From positions 1 through 51,076 of the forward strand of contig JAFUNV010000093.1 in assembly GCA_017472865.1 (NCBI GenBank): 51,076 nt of DNA. Direction: 5' to 3'. Each line of letters begins with the position of its first letter. Within the stretch, counting starts at the first letter, position 1. The notes beneath the pieces are model-generated. The model saw nothing but the letters and a program-made list of their open reading frames with translations. It was not told where the DNA came from and ran no database searches. Below are positions 7,966 through 15,577 of this stretch, piece by piece. Made by a program: the position numbers and the translations under genes. This stretch comes from Ruminiclostridium sp. Lineage in GTDB: Bacteria; Bacillota; Clostridia; Oscillospirales; Ruminococcaceae.

Positions 7966-9684
7966 TTAACTGTTGACAATCTTTGTGAACGCTTCAGCGT
8001 ACTTTGCCTGAAGAGCAGCTGCTTCTTCATTTGTAGCGCCTACGGTTGTATAGTAAATCTTGATTTTGGGTTCTGTGCCCGAAGGACGGATTACAAGGCT
8101 TGCGCCGCCTTCAAGATAAAGTGTGATTACGTTGGACTTGGGCAGGTCGATTGCTGTTTCTGTGCCGTTTACGATATCAACCTTCTTTGAAGCCTCGTAG
8201 TCAGCCATTGCGATAACCTTGGCGCCTGCAATCTCCTTGGGGTAGTCAGTTCTCATGTTGTTCATGATTTCCTGCATCTTTGCCATGCCGCTTGCGCCTT
8301 CAAAAGCAAAGGTGTCAAGCTTGTTGCAGTAAGAGCCGTACTCGTCGTACATCTTCTTTCTTGCTTCGATGAGGGAAACACCCTGTGCGCGGTAGAAGGC
8401 AGCCATTTCGCAGATAAGCATGGAGGCAACAACAGCGTCCTTGTCTCTTACATATCCGCCTGCAAGATAGCCGTAGCTTTCTTCAAAGCCGAAGATATAG
8501 CGGTCTTCTTCGCCCTTTTCTTCGAGGAAGCCAATCTGTTCGCCGATGAACTTGAAGCCTGTGAGAACTTCGATAAGCTCAACGCCGTACTTCTTTGCGA
8601 TTGCTCTTGTAATATCAGTTGTTACAATAGTCTTTACAGCAATGGGGTTCTTGGGCATGGTGCCGAGGGCAATTCTTTCCTTTGCCACATATTCGAGGAG
8701 CATTGCGCCCACTTCGTTACCTGTGAATAAAGCGTAATCATCACCGTCAGGAACAGCAATACCTACACGGTCACAGTCAGGGTCGGTAGCAAGCAGGAGG
8801 TCGGGCTTTTCCTTACGGCAGAGCTCAAGGCCGAGCTTTAACGCTTCCTTGATTTCGGGGTTCGGGTAAGGACAGGTAGAGAAGGTTCCGTCGGGGTTTT
8901 CCTGTTCGGGAACAATCACAACGTCCTTGATTCCGATTTCGTCAAGAATACGGCGTACAGGCTTGTTACCTGTACCATTGAGAGGTGTGTATACTACCTT
9001 TAAGCCTGCGGTTGCACATACATCGGGGTGGAGGGACTGCTTCTTCACTTCAGCCATGTAAGCGTCGATGATATCGTCACCGATATATTCAATAAGACCT
9101 GCCTTAAGGCTGTCCTCAAACTTTGCAGACTTGATTCCCTCGAAAACGTCAATCTTGTTGATTTCAGCAAGAACACGGTCAGCGGCGTCTATTGTAAGCT
9201 GGCAGCCGTCGGAGCCGTAAACCTTGTATCCGTTGTACTTTGCAGGGTTGTGGGAAGCGGTCACCATTACACCTGCGTCACACTTGCAGGCTCTTACTGC
9301 CCATGAAAGCATAGGAGTAGGCATAAGCTCGGTATAGATATATACCTTGATACCGTTGGCGGAGAGTACCTCAGCTACGGACTTTGCGAAATAATCAGAC
9401 TTGATACGGCTGTCGTAGGAAACGGCAACTGCCGCACCTTCAGGCTTGACCTGCTTTAAATAAGCGGCAAGACCCTGTGTAGCCTTACATACGGTGTAAT
9501 AGTTCATGCGGTTTGTACCTGCGCCGATAACACCACGCAGACCGCCTGTGCCGAATTCAAGCTCGCGGTAGAAGCGGTCGGAAATTTCTTCCTCGTTACC
9601 CTTGACGCTCTCCAGCTCCTGCTTTAAGTCGGGGTCGGCAACAGCCTTTTCAAGCCAGAGGTCATAAAGCTTATTTGTATCCAT
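7966..9684 (-). CDS. pgcA: Phospho-sugar mutase (alpha-phosphoglucomutase/phosphomannomutase family)
   Basis: A 572-residue enzyme of the alpha-D-phosphohexomutase family, converting glucose-1-phosphate and glucose-6-phosphate (or the mannose equivalents). Visible elements in order are ELEFGTGGLRGVIG, the phosphoserine loop VMVTASHNPAKYNGYK, the metal-binding loop ATDPDCDRVG, the sugar-binding loop FGFEESYGYL and the phosphate-binding RPSGTEPKIKIY. Length suits the PgcA-type bacterial enzyme. The start at 9684 follows AGAAAGGAA; an upstream in-frame ATG has no ribosome site. A strong promoter lies just upstream and a large hairpin element just downstream. It probably feeds nucleotide-sugar synthesis. 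Confidence 0.94.
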   Translation of the reverse strand: MDTNKLYDLWLEKAVADPDLKQELESVKGNEEEISDRFYRELEFGTGGLRGVIGAGTNRMNYYTVCKATQGLAAYLKQVKPEGAAVAVSYDSRIKSDYFAKSVAEVLSANGIKVYIYTELMPTPMLSWAVRACKCDAGVMVTASHNPAKYNGYKVYGSDGCQLTIDAADRVLAEINKIDVFEGIKSAKFEDSLKAGLIEYIGDDIIDAYMAEVKKQSLHPDVCATAGLKVVYTPLNGTGNKPVRRILDEIGIKDVVIVPEQENPDGTFSTCPYPNPEIKEALKLGLELCRKEKPDLLLATDPDCDRVGIAVPDGDDYALFTGNEVGAMLLEYVAKERIALGTMPKNPIAVKTIVTTDITRAIAKKYGVELIEVLTGFKFIGEQIGFLEEKGEEDRYIFGFEESYGYLAGGYVRDKDAVVASMLICEMAAFYRAQGVSLIEARKKMYDEYGSYCNKLDTFAFEGASGMAKMQEIMNNMRTDYPKEIAGAKVIAMADYEASKKVDIVNGTETAIDLPKSNVITLYLEGGASLVIRPSGTEPKIKIYYTTVGATNEEAAALQAKYAEAFTKIVNS

Positions 9685-9699
9685 AAATAATTCCTTTCT

Positions 9700-9714
9700 G
9701 CGGTATAATACCGC
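9700..9714 (-). promoter_or_regulatory. Small hairpin immediately upstream of the pgcA ribosome binding site
   Basis: GCGGTA and TACCGC form a 6-bp stem with a 3-nt loop directly before AGAAAGGAA. It may stabilise the 5' end or modulate ribosome access; this is inference. Confidence 0.4.
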
Positions 9715-9742
9715 CAATTATTATTTTTTCCAAATCAGGTAT

Positions 9743-9771
9743 ATTATAACACGTTTCTTTGCGAAATGCAA
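9743..9771 (-). promoter_or_regulatory. SigA-type promoter for pgcA
   Basis: On the minus strand, TTGCAT and TATAAT are 17 nt apart, about 60 nt upstream of the ATG. The rest of the 9685-9992 gap is AT-rich, with the sporulation-type promoter candidate at 9904-9932. Confidence 0.75.
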
Positions 9772-9903
9772 CAAAAATAGTAAAAAACTTAAAAATAATT
9801 AAATTTGCCTAAATTATAGTCTGTTTTTACTTAAATAACAGATGAATTACCTCAAAAATGCTTACGTCCGCTCTTTTTCCGTATAATTTATGAAAAACAG
9901 GGT

Positions 9904-9932
9904 GTATATTCCGCCAGAAAATGGCTATGCTA
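9904..9932 (+). promoter_or_regulatory. Candidate SigF/SigG-type promoter for the SpoIIQ-like gene
   Basis: GTATA followed after 14 nt by GGCTATGCTA resembles the forespore consensus GYATA - about 15 nt - GGnnAnAnTR, with one -10 mismatch. It ends about 60 nt upstream of the SpoIIQ-like start. Forespore control of spoIIQ by SigF is known in Bacillus; its use here is inferred. Confidence 0.4.
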
Positions 9933-9992
9933 AAAAACGGGAAGGGCAAAAGCCCTCAATTATTCTGAGCGCAAACGAAAGGAATGGTAAAT

Positions 9993-10664
9993 ATGAAAAA
10001 GGTAAGCTTTAAAAACGGACTTCAGGGAAAGGGCTTTACAGCCGCACTTGTGCTGAGCCTTGCGGCAGTGGGCGTTTCCACCTACGCGGCGTACACAAGT
10101 ACTATCGGAACCGAAGAGGAAAAACCGGGTATCAATGACGACAATGTTTTTCTCTATGAAACCGAGGACGTAAGCGCCGACCAGACAGGCATTCCCAAAG
10201 ACACCGAGACTCCCGAAACCACCGAGGAAACGGAAAATGCGGGAATCATGTTCTCAAATCCCAAGACTATGCCTGTTACGGGCGAAATCATCAACCCGTA
10301 CAGCAACGGCGAGCTGGTCAAGAGCGTGACTCTTGACGTATGGAAAACCCATGACGGCGCAGATATTGCCGCTGAGGAGGGCGCCGCAGTTGCCTCCTGC
10401 ATGAAGGGTACTGTCACCGAAATAAACAACGACCCTTTGTGGGGAATCTGTGTGGTTATTGACCACGGCGACGGAGTGACAGGACATTACTATGGTCTTG
10501 CGGAAACTCTCAATGTAAAGGCAGGCCAGACGGTAAGCATGGGCGAGATTATCGGTCAGGTGGGCAACACTGCTGAAATCGAGTGCAAGCTGGACTCTCA
10601 TCTTCATTTCGGAATCACCAAGAACGGCGCATGGATTGACCCTGTTGCGTTTGTTAATGGGTAA
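9993..10664 (+). CDS. M23 (LytM) family peptidase, SpoIIQ-like
   Basis: A 223-residue bitopic protein: a short cytoplasmic N-terminus, one membrane helix (about 13-33), an acidic/threonine-rich linker, then a LytM domain. Metal residues are present: His120 and Asp124 in THDGADIAAEEG, and His203 and His205 in SHLHFG. The NTAEIE stretch before SHLHFG is typical of SpoIIQ, the forespore half of the SpoIIQ-SpoIIIAH channel. Unlike the Bacillus protein, the catalytic set looks intact, as reported for clostridial SpoIIQ. ATG 9993 is preferred, with AAAGG 10 nt upstream; ATG 9984 overlaps that site. The spoIIA operon follows directly, supporting a sporulation role. Confidence 0.8.
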   Translation: MKKVSFKNGLQGKGFTAALVLSLAAVGVSTYAAYTSTIGTEEEKPGINDDNVFLYETEDVSADQTGIPKDTETPETTEETENAGIMFSNPKTMPVTGEIINPYSNGELVKSVTLDVWKTHDGADIAAEEGAAVASCMKGTVTEINNDPLWGICVVIDHGDGVTGHYYGLAETLNVKAGQTVSMGEIIGQVGNTAEIECKLDSHLHFGITKNGAWIDPVAFVNG

Positions 10665-10673
10665 TAAGTGTTC

Positions 10674-10703
10674 GGGACGGCTTCAGGCCGTCCCTTCATT
10701 TTT
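10674..10703 (+). terminator. Intrinsic terminator of the SpoIIQ-like gene
   Basis: GGGACGGC, a 5-nt loop and GCCGTCCC are followed by a T-rich stretch. This separates the SpoIIQ-like gene from spoIIAA. Confidence 0.85.
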
Positions 10704-10797
10704 ATAGTTCTGCGTTACCTTATCCGACATTTTTTTCGTGGCAGCAGTGCTATAATCATGATATCAACATACATTATATGAAAGGACGGACGTAAAA

Positions 10798-11097
10798 ATG
10801 TCAGTACGACTATCCAACAGCGGCGACACCCTTATTGCCTTTCTCAGCGGCGAAATCGACCATCACGCCGCAGCGGAGATGCGCTTTTTTATTGACGGAG
10901 AACTGGAACGTTCAACGCCGAAAATATTAATCTTCGATTTTTCGGGAGTTGAATTTATGGACAGCTCGGGTATCGGGCTTGTGCTTGGCAGAATACGGGT
11001 GATTTCAGGCTGGGGCGGAAAAGCGGCAATTGAAAACCCAAGACCTCTTATAAGAAAAATGCTTACCCTCGCGGGGCTGGAACGGCTTATCCGATGA
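10798..11097 (+). CDS. spoIIAA: Anti-sigma F factor antagonist SpoIIAA
   Basis: A 99-residue STAS-domain protein. In its unphosphorylated form it binds SpoIIAB and frees SigF in the forespore. The family core GEIDHHAAAEMR and the phosphorylation loop MDSSGIGLVLGRIR are clear; Ser56 aligns with the phosphoserine of Bacillus SpoIIAA. The start follows a GAAAGGACGG region. An extended -10 (TGCTATAAT at 10748-10756) lies upstream, but I find no convincing -35 or SigH motif. It is the first gene of the spoIIAA-spoIIAB-sigF operon. In Bacillus, dacF leads this operon; here a DacF-like gene lies 3 kb away on the other strand. Confidence 0.95.
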   Translation: MSVRLSNSGDTLIAFLSGEIDHHAAAEMRFFIDGELERSTPKILIFDFSGVEFMDSSGIGLVLGRIRVISGWGGKAAIENPRPLIRKMLTLAGLERLIR

Positions 11098-11112
11098 AGA
11101 AAGGAAAAAATT

Positions 11113-11565
11113 ATGCAGGATACGAAAAATTACATGAAAATGACCATAGCAGGCTACTCAAAAAACGAAGCTCTCGCCAGAATGTGCGTTTCGGCGTTCG
11201 CTTCACAGCTTGACCCGACTATTGAAGAAATAAGCGATATTAAAGCGGCGGTTTCGGAGGCTGTTACAAACTGTATAGTTCATGCATACGCCGATAAAAT
11301 CGGGGATATTTTTCTTGAACTGAAAATCCTCGGTGATGACACACTTTACATAAAAATAAAGGACAAGGGGTGCGGTATTCCCGACGTAAAGCAGGCCATG
11401 GAGCCGTTATTCACGACCTCTCCCGAAACGGAAAGGGCAGGGCTCGGCTTTGCGGTCATGGAAAGCTTTATGGACAAGCTCAGAGTACGCAGCAAAGTGG
11501 GAAGCGGCACTACGGTAATCATGACAAAAAGGCTGAGCGGCAGATATGAACAGACTGACAGATGA
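11113..11565 (+). CDS. spoIIAB: Anti-sigma F factor / serine kinase SpoIIAB
   Basis: A 150-residue GHKL-type kinase that binds SigF and phosphorylates SpoIIAA with ATP. The N box (SEAVTNCIVHAYA), the G1 box (IKDKGCGIPD) and the ATP lid with ERAGLGFAVMESFMD are visible. The gene lies 15 nt after spoIIAA and overlaps sigF by 20 nt, so translation is probably coupled and stoichiometric, as expected for the sigma and anti-sigma pair. Confidence 0.96.
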   Translation: MQDTKNYMKMTIAGYSKNEALARMCVSAFASQLDPTIEEISDIKAAVSEAVTNCIVHAYADKIGDIFLELKILGDDTLYIKIKDKGCGIPDVKQAMEPLFTTSPETERAGLGFAVMESFMDKLRVRSKVGSGTTVIMTKRLSGRYEQTDR

Positions 11566-12202
11566 ATTTATTGAAGAAAATTTGGGGCTGGTTCACGCCC
11601 TTGCCAACCGTTTCCGCGGCAGAGGGATTGAATATGAGGAGCTGTATTCCGCAGGGTGTATGGGACTTGTCAAGGCGGCAAAAGGCTTTGACGAGGAAAG
11701 GGGGCTGAAATTTTCAACCTACGCCGTGCCTGTTATTCTCGGGGAAATAAAAAGGTTGTTCCGCGACGGAGGTACTGTCCGTGTAAGCCGCAGTATAAAG
11801 GAATTATCCTTAAAAATTGCGCGGTACAAAGAGGATTGTCAGAAAAAGGGCAGGGAGCCGACCATCACCGAGCTTGCGGAATATTTCGATGTTTCGGCGG
11901 AACAGATTACGGAAGCGATTTCCGCTTCTCAGCCCGCCTTATCACTGACTACCTGTGACGATGAAAACGATGGAAGTGAATTTGACCTGCCCGTTGAGCC
12001 GCCGCAGGCAAAAGCCACTGAACTGATTGCGCTTGGACAATGCCTCGGCTCTCTTGAGCCTGACGACAGACGGCTGATTTTCCTGCGGTACTGGAAGGGG
12101 CTTACTCAGAGCGAAACGGGAAAGCAGCTGGGTATGACGCAAGTGCAGGTCTCACGGCGGGAAAAAAGGATACTGGAGGGGCTGAGAGAACTGCTGGTAT
12201 GA
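11546..12202 (+). CDS. sigF: RNA polymerase sporulation sigma factor SigF
   Basis: A 218-residue sigma-70 family factor directing the first forespore-specific transcription. Region 2 is visible as ALANRFRGRGIEYEELYSAGCMGLVKAAKGFDEERGLKFSTYA, and SigF/SigG-type region 3 as VRVSRSIKEL. Region 4.2 is the helix-turn-helix LTQSETGKQLGMTQVQVSRREKRI. It starts inside the end of spoIIAB in another frame. A terminator follows immediately, shared with convergent tsaD. I separate SigF from SigG by the spoIIAA-spoIIAB context. Confidence 0.95.
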   Translation: MNRLTDEFIEENLGLVHALANRFRGRGIEYEELYSAGCMGLVKAAKGFDEERGLKFSTYAVPVILGEIKRLFRDGGTVRVSRSIKELSLKIARYKEDCQKKGREPTITELAEYFDVSAEQITEAISASQPALSLTTCDDENDGSEFDLPVEPPQAKATELIALGQCLGSLEPDDRRLIFLRYWKGLTQSETGKQLGMTQVQVSRREKRILEGLRELLV

Positions 12203-12208
12203 GAAAAA

Positions 12209-12240
12209 GGACGTTTCACACGGAAACGTCCCTTGTTCTT
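12209..12240. terminator. Bidirectional terminator between sigF and tsaD
   Basis: GGACGTTTC and GAAACGTCC form a perfect 9-bp stem with a 5-nt loop, followed by a T-rich run on the plus strand and preceded by A residues. Confidence 0.85.
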
Positions 12241-12249
12241 TTCAATAGT

Positions 12250-13248
12250 TTACAACGGCATTGTTGCCACGGCGTTAAGCTCGCCGCCTGCGGTATTGCC
12301 TGCCTGATACTCAAAAAATGCCTGACTGCCTATCATAGCCGCATTGTCACCGCAGAGATTTATGGGCGGAATATAAAGCTTTATGCCCTTTTTCTCACAG
12401 CGCTCGGTAAGCATCTGACGGAGTGCGGAATTTGCCGCCACGCCGCCTGCAAGAGCAACTGTCTTATATTCATAATCAACTGCTGCCTGAACAAATCGGG
12501 AGGAAAGTATGTCCGCAACAGTGTACTGGAAGGACGCCGCAAGGCTGTTTATATCCAGTTCTTCGCCCTTCTGGGAAGCGTTGTGGACGAGATTTATAAC
12601 GTTGGTCTTAAGTCCCGAAAAGCTAAAATCATAAGGATTCTGGGTTTTCGGGCGGGGTAACTTATACTTCTTCGGGTCGCCGTCCTTTGCCGCTTTATCA
12701 ATATGCACGCCGCCCGGATAGGAAAAGCCCATTGCGCGAGCCGCCTTGTCGAAGGCTTCTCCCGCCGCGTCGTCAAGAGTTCTGCCTATGGTTTCAAAGG
12801 TGGTATAGTCGCTTACACGCATGATGTGGGAATGTCCGCCCGACGCCGCAAGACACAGATAGGGCGGTTCAAGGTCGGGGTGAGCGATATAGTTTGCCGC
12901 AATATGTCCTTTTATGTGATGCACGGGAATAAGAGGCTTACCTGCCGCAAGTGCAAGCCCCTTGGCAAAGTTCACGCCTACAAGAAGCGCACCGATAAGA
13001 CCGGGCGCATAGGTAACAGCTATGGCGTCCACGTCTGAAAGCTTCATCTCCGCTTTATTCAGCGCCTCGTCAACTACCGCCACTATGCTTTCGCAATGAC
13101 GGCGGCTGGCAATTTCGGGGACAACTCCGCCGTAGAGCTTATGCTCTTCAATCTGGGTTGCCACTATGTTTGATAATATTTTACGTCCGTCCTCAACTAC
13201 CGCAGCGGCGGTTTCGTCACAGGAGGTTTCTATTGCAAGTATTTTCAT
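12250..13248 (-). CDS. tsaD: tRNA N6-adenosine threonylcarbamoyltransferase TsaD
   Basis: A 332-residue ASKHA-fold enzyme that transfers threonylcarbamoyl to A37 of ANN-decoding tRNAs, working with TsaB and TsaE. The N-terminal MKILAIETSCDETA, the metal-binding HHIKGH (His111 and His115) and LAASGGHSH are diagnostic. The start at 13248 has AGAGGA about 8 nt upstream. Upstream in-frame extension is possible but would translate a terminator stem and a lysine-rich stretch. A strong promoter about 140 nt upstream is followed at once by a terminator hairpin, so this gene may be controlled by read-through. Confidence 0.96.
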   Translation of the reverse strand: MKILAIETSCDETAAAVVEDGRKILSNIVATQIEEHKLYGGVVPEIASRRHCESIVAVVDEALNKAEMKLSDVDAIAVTYAPGLIGALLVGVNFAKGLALAAGKPLIPVHHIKGHIAANYIAHPDLEPPYLCLAASGGHSHIMRVSDYTTFETIGRTLDDAAGEAFDKAARAMGFSYPGGVHIDKAAKDGDPKKYKLPRPKTQNPYDFSFSGLKTNVINLVHNASQKGEELDINSLAASFQYTVADILSSRFVQAAVDYEYKTVALAGGVAANSALRQMLTERCEKKGIKLYIPPINLCGDNAAMIGSQAFFEYQAGNTAGGELNAVATMPL

Positions 13249-13331
13249 GATTCTTGTCCTCTTATTCTTGTCTTTTCTATGATTATACCCTAATTCCTCG
13301 TTTTTTGCAATAGCAACGGTAAATTTTGCAC

Positions 13332-13362
13332 AAAAAAAGAAGGCCCGCAGGAACGGGCTTTC
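13332..13362 (-). terminator. Strong terminator in the tsaD leader (possible attenuator)
   Basis: On the minus strand, a 9-bp stem with one G-U pair (13339-13347 against 13354-13362) and a 6-nt loop runs straight into seven T residues. It lies only about 20 nt downstream of the expected transcription start and about 85 nt before the tsaD ATG. Confidence 0.75.
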
Positions 13363-13386
13363 TTCGTGTATCTCTTTGATGTTTTT

Positions 13387-13415
13387 ATTATATAACAAAA
13401 TTTCAAAAAAATCAA
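13387..13415 (-). promoter_or_regulatory. SigA-type promoter upstream of the tsaD leader
   Basis: On the minus strand, TTGATT and TATAAT are 17 nt apart. The 13249-13585 gap otherwise holds the terminator described above and AT-rich sequence; I see no further gene in it. Confidence 0.7.
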
Positions 13416-13585
13416 TAGCTTTCGACAAATTTATTTATTTTTGTCAGAAATGTTAAAATTTTATCCTTCTGTTTTACAGGTATACCAAAACGGGATATTT
13501 TTTACGCACTGCTTATGCTATTCTTTTCTTTAGACGATAATATTTACCGCTTTTATCTAATTTAATCGGGAGAGGGTGCTTTCTT

Positions 13586-13795
13586 ATTTTAAGACTAAGA
13601 GAACTACGGGAAAAGAACAATATTTCACAGATACGACTTGCTATGGAGCTTAATCTCAATCAGAACAGCATAAGCCGCTATGAAAACGGGGAAAGGGAAG
13701 CGGACTACAAGACTCTTATTGCGTTTGCGGATTACTTCAACGTTTCGGTGGATTATCTTCTGGGAAGAACAGATAAATCGCAGATAAACAGATAA
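13586..13795 (+). CDS. Short XRE-family HTH transcriptional regulator with apparent ATT start
   Basis: A 69-residue Cro/CI-type DNA-binding protein. LRELREKNNISQIRLAMELN and NSISRYENGEREADYKTL form the helix-turn-helix, and FNVSVDYLLGRTDK is the usual C-terminal end of small XRE proteins. The frame is closed upstream by TAA at 13538 and has no ATG, GTG or TTG before the HTH. The only well-placed initiator is ATT at 13586, 9 nt after GGGAGAGGG. It is followed by its own terminator. Its target is unknown, though autoregulation is common for such proteins. Confidence 0.8.
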   Translation: MLRLRELREKNNISQIRLAMELNLNQNSISRYENGEREADYKTLIAFADYFNVSVDYLLGRTDKSQINR

Positions 13796-13804
13796 AGCGT
13801 GAAT

Positions 13805-13833
13805 CGGGACAGCCTGTGCTGCCCCGGTTTTTT
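13805..13833 (+). terminator. Terminator after the XRE regulator
   Basis: CGGGACAGC and GCTGCCCCG pair with a single internal mismatch and are followed by six T residues. It overlaps the 3' end of the convergent dacF-like gene. Confidence 0.8.
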
Positions 13834-14992
13834 AAAATGTAAACAATTTTTCCAGCAGTTCCTTCATGCTCCTTCCGAAATCAAGCGCTTCAACCTCCTC
13901 GGCGGCTATTATTCTTGCCGTGCCCACGACCTTATCGCCCGATACCATTGTCACAAAGCCCAGTAGCTGACCCTGTTTCACAGGCGCGGCTACCGCCTCG
14001 GTGCGGCTGTAATGATATTCGATAAGGGAAGAAGCTCCCTTAGGAAGAATTACATCGCATACACCAGAAAAGCGGGTATCCACAGTCTTTTTTACTCCGC
14101 CGTCAACCTCTGCTTCGATAAGCTCGGAAACATCAGGGCGGAGAATTACTCTTTCAAAGCCCGAAAAACCGTAATCCAACAGACTTTCCGCTTCGCTGAA
14201 GCGGCTTTCGTCACTGTCACAGCCCAGTACCACGCCGACAAGCTCCATGCCGCCTTTTTTAGCCGTGGCACACAGGCAGTACCCTGCATTATCGGTGGTT
14301 CCCGTTTTCAGTCCCGTTATTCCGTTGTAGCTGTTTATAAGCTTATTGGTATTGAGAAGCTGGGTTTCAGTTTTTGTTCCTGTGCGCACGCTGTCCAGTC
14401 TTGTCAGCAGAAATTCATCGTAATAAGTGTATTTTCTCAGCTCGCCTGCCATTTTTGCAATATCTCTGGCGGTTGAATAATGATTCGGGTCGTCATAACC
14501 TACACAGTTCACAAAATTTGTACCTGTCATGTTAAGCTCTGCAGCCCGTTTATTCATTCGCTCGACAAAAGCGCTCTCACTGCCCGCTATGTGCTCCGCA
14601 AGCATTACGCAGGCGTCATTTGCGGAAGCGATAACTATGGATTTTACAAGGTCGCTTACCGCCATTTCTTCACCCGCTTCAAGCCATATAACCGAGCCGT
14701 CCATACTCCCCGCGTGTTCGGAACAGACTGCCGTATCTGTGAAACTCAGAGTGCCCTTATCCATTTCTTCGGCGGCTATAAGCAGAACCATTATCTTAGT
14801 TACCGAAGCTATTGCCAGCTTTTCATCAGCATTCTTTTCAAAAAGGACCTGCCCTGTTTCCTTTTCGGTGAGTATTGCCGCTTTTGCTGAGGACAGGGTG
14901 GGAGCTTCCTCCGCGTTTGCAACCCCACAGAAGCCCGGCACTGCCGTAATAATACACAGCAGAATTATAAAAATACGTTTCAGATACGTCAT
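13832..14992 (-). CDS. dacF: D-alanyl-D-alanine carboxypeptidase (DacF-like, S11 family)
   Basis: A 386-residue penicillin-binding protein that trims the terminal D-Ala of peptidoglycan stem peptides. A signal peptide (about 1-27, ending ANA-EEA) precedes the catalytic domain with SVTK (Ser63 and Lys66), SAN (123-125) and KTG (229-231). A C-terminal PBP5-like beta domain follows, with a final amphipathic helix near DFGRSMKELLEKLF that fits membrane attachment. The start at 14992 follows GGGAG. Proximity to spoIIA suggests the sporulation DacF, which in Bacillus is co-transcribed with spoIIAA; here it is separate and oppositely oriented, so DacA/DacB-like housekeeping roles remain possible. 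Confidence 0.88.
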   Translation of the reverse strand: MTYLKRIFIILLCIITAVPGFCGVANAEEAPTLSSAKAAILTEKETGQVLFEKNADEKLAIASVTKIMVLLIAAEEMDKGTLSFTDTAVCSEHAGSMDGSVIWLEAGEEMAVSDLVKSIVIASANDACVMLAEHIAGSESAFVERMNKRAAELNMTGTNFVNCVGYDDPNHYSTARDIAKMAGELRKYTYYDEFLLTRLDSVRTGTKTETQLLNTNKLINSYNGITGLKTGTTDNAGYCLCATAKKGGMELVGVVLGCDSDESRFSEAESLLDYGFSGFERVILRPDVSELIEAEVDGGVKKTVDTRFSGVCDVILPKGASSLIEYHYSRTEAVAAPVKQGQLLGFVTMVSGDKVVGTARIIAAEEVEALDFGRSMKELLEKLFTF

Positions 14993-15032
14993 AGAATATC
15001 TCCCGTTTAAGTTTTTATTCAACAATATTCTA

Positions 15033-15061
15033 TGTATAACTTTTCCGTAAAATGCTCACAA
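15033..15061 (-). promoter_or_regulatory. Candidate promoter for the dacF-like gene
   Basis: On the minus strand, TTGTGA and TATACA are 17 nt apart, about 40 nt before the ATG, in the short divergent gap with the next gene. Confidence 0.45.
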
Positions 15062-15094
15062 TATGGGTACTTTTATGAAAAGAGAGGATTTTTT

Positions 15095-15532
15095 ATGGAT
15101 AACCGTTCCTTCGGCGCTGAATTGTTCAGGCAGTTTATAATATTTCTGGCAGGCGGCTTTATTTACGGGGCAATAGAAATTATGTACCGCGGATACACTC
15201 ACCCCTCAATGTTTATTACGGGCGGGCTGTGCCTTGTCTGGGTGGGTGGGCTGAACAGCTTTTTTTCTGTAAAAATCCCTGTGCTTCTTCAGATGCTTAT
15301 AGGTGCGGTAATAATAACCGCAGCGGAATTTCTGTGCGGTCTTATCGTTAATATCGGCTTCGGAATGGACGTATGGGACTACAGCGGACTGCCTTTCAAT
15401 ATTATGGGGCAGGTATGTCTGCTTTTCCTGTGTCTGTGGTTTGTTCTGTCCCTGCCTGCGATTTTTATTGAGGATTTTATCAGGCAGGGAATGTTCGGGG
15501 AAGAGAAAAAGAAATATTCATGGAAATTCTGA
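15095..15532 (+). CDS. CmpB-like putative ABC-transporter type IV membrane protein (PF06541-like)
   Basis: A 145-residue membrane protein with four hydrophobic helices. The final WDYSGLPFNIMGQVCLLFLCLWF block is what I associate with the putative ABC-transporter type IV (CmpB) family. No ATPase partner is adjacent, so transport is unproven. The start at 15095 is chosen for AGAGAGGA 6 nt upstream; an in-frame ATG at 15032 would add residues within the divergent promoter region. It is monocistronic and ends at a terminator. Confidence 0.75.
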   Translation: MDNRSFGAELFRQFIIFLAGGFIYGAIEIMYRGYTHPSMFITGGLCLVWVGGLNSFFSVKIPVLLQMLIGAVIITAAEFLCGLIVNIGFGMDVWDYSGLPFNIMGQVCLLFLCLWFVLSLPAIFIEDFIRQGMFGEEKKKYSWKF

Positions 15533-15538
15533 CATAGC

Positions 15539-15566
15539 AAAGCCCGCCGCAGAAGCGACGGGCTTT
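15539..15566. terminator. Bidirectional terminator
   Basis: AAAGCCCG and CGGGCTTT form an 8-bp stem around a 12-nt loop, between the convergent CmpB-like and zinc-ribbon genes. Confidence 0.75.
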
Positions 15567-15577
15567 AATTCTGTTTA

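Noticed and set aside
10724-10756. SigH promoter for the spoIIA operon
   Set aside because: An extended -10 (TGCTATAAT) is visible but neither the SigH AGGA/GAAT elements nor a SigA -35 at correct spacing are present.
12199-12660. 153-residue plus-strand reading frame over tsaD
   Set aside because: It is antisense to the clear TsaD frame, contains the terminator stem at its start and resembles no protein.
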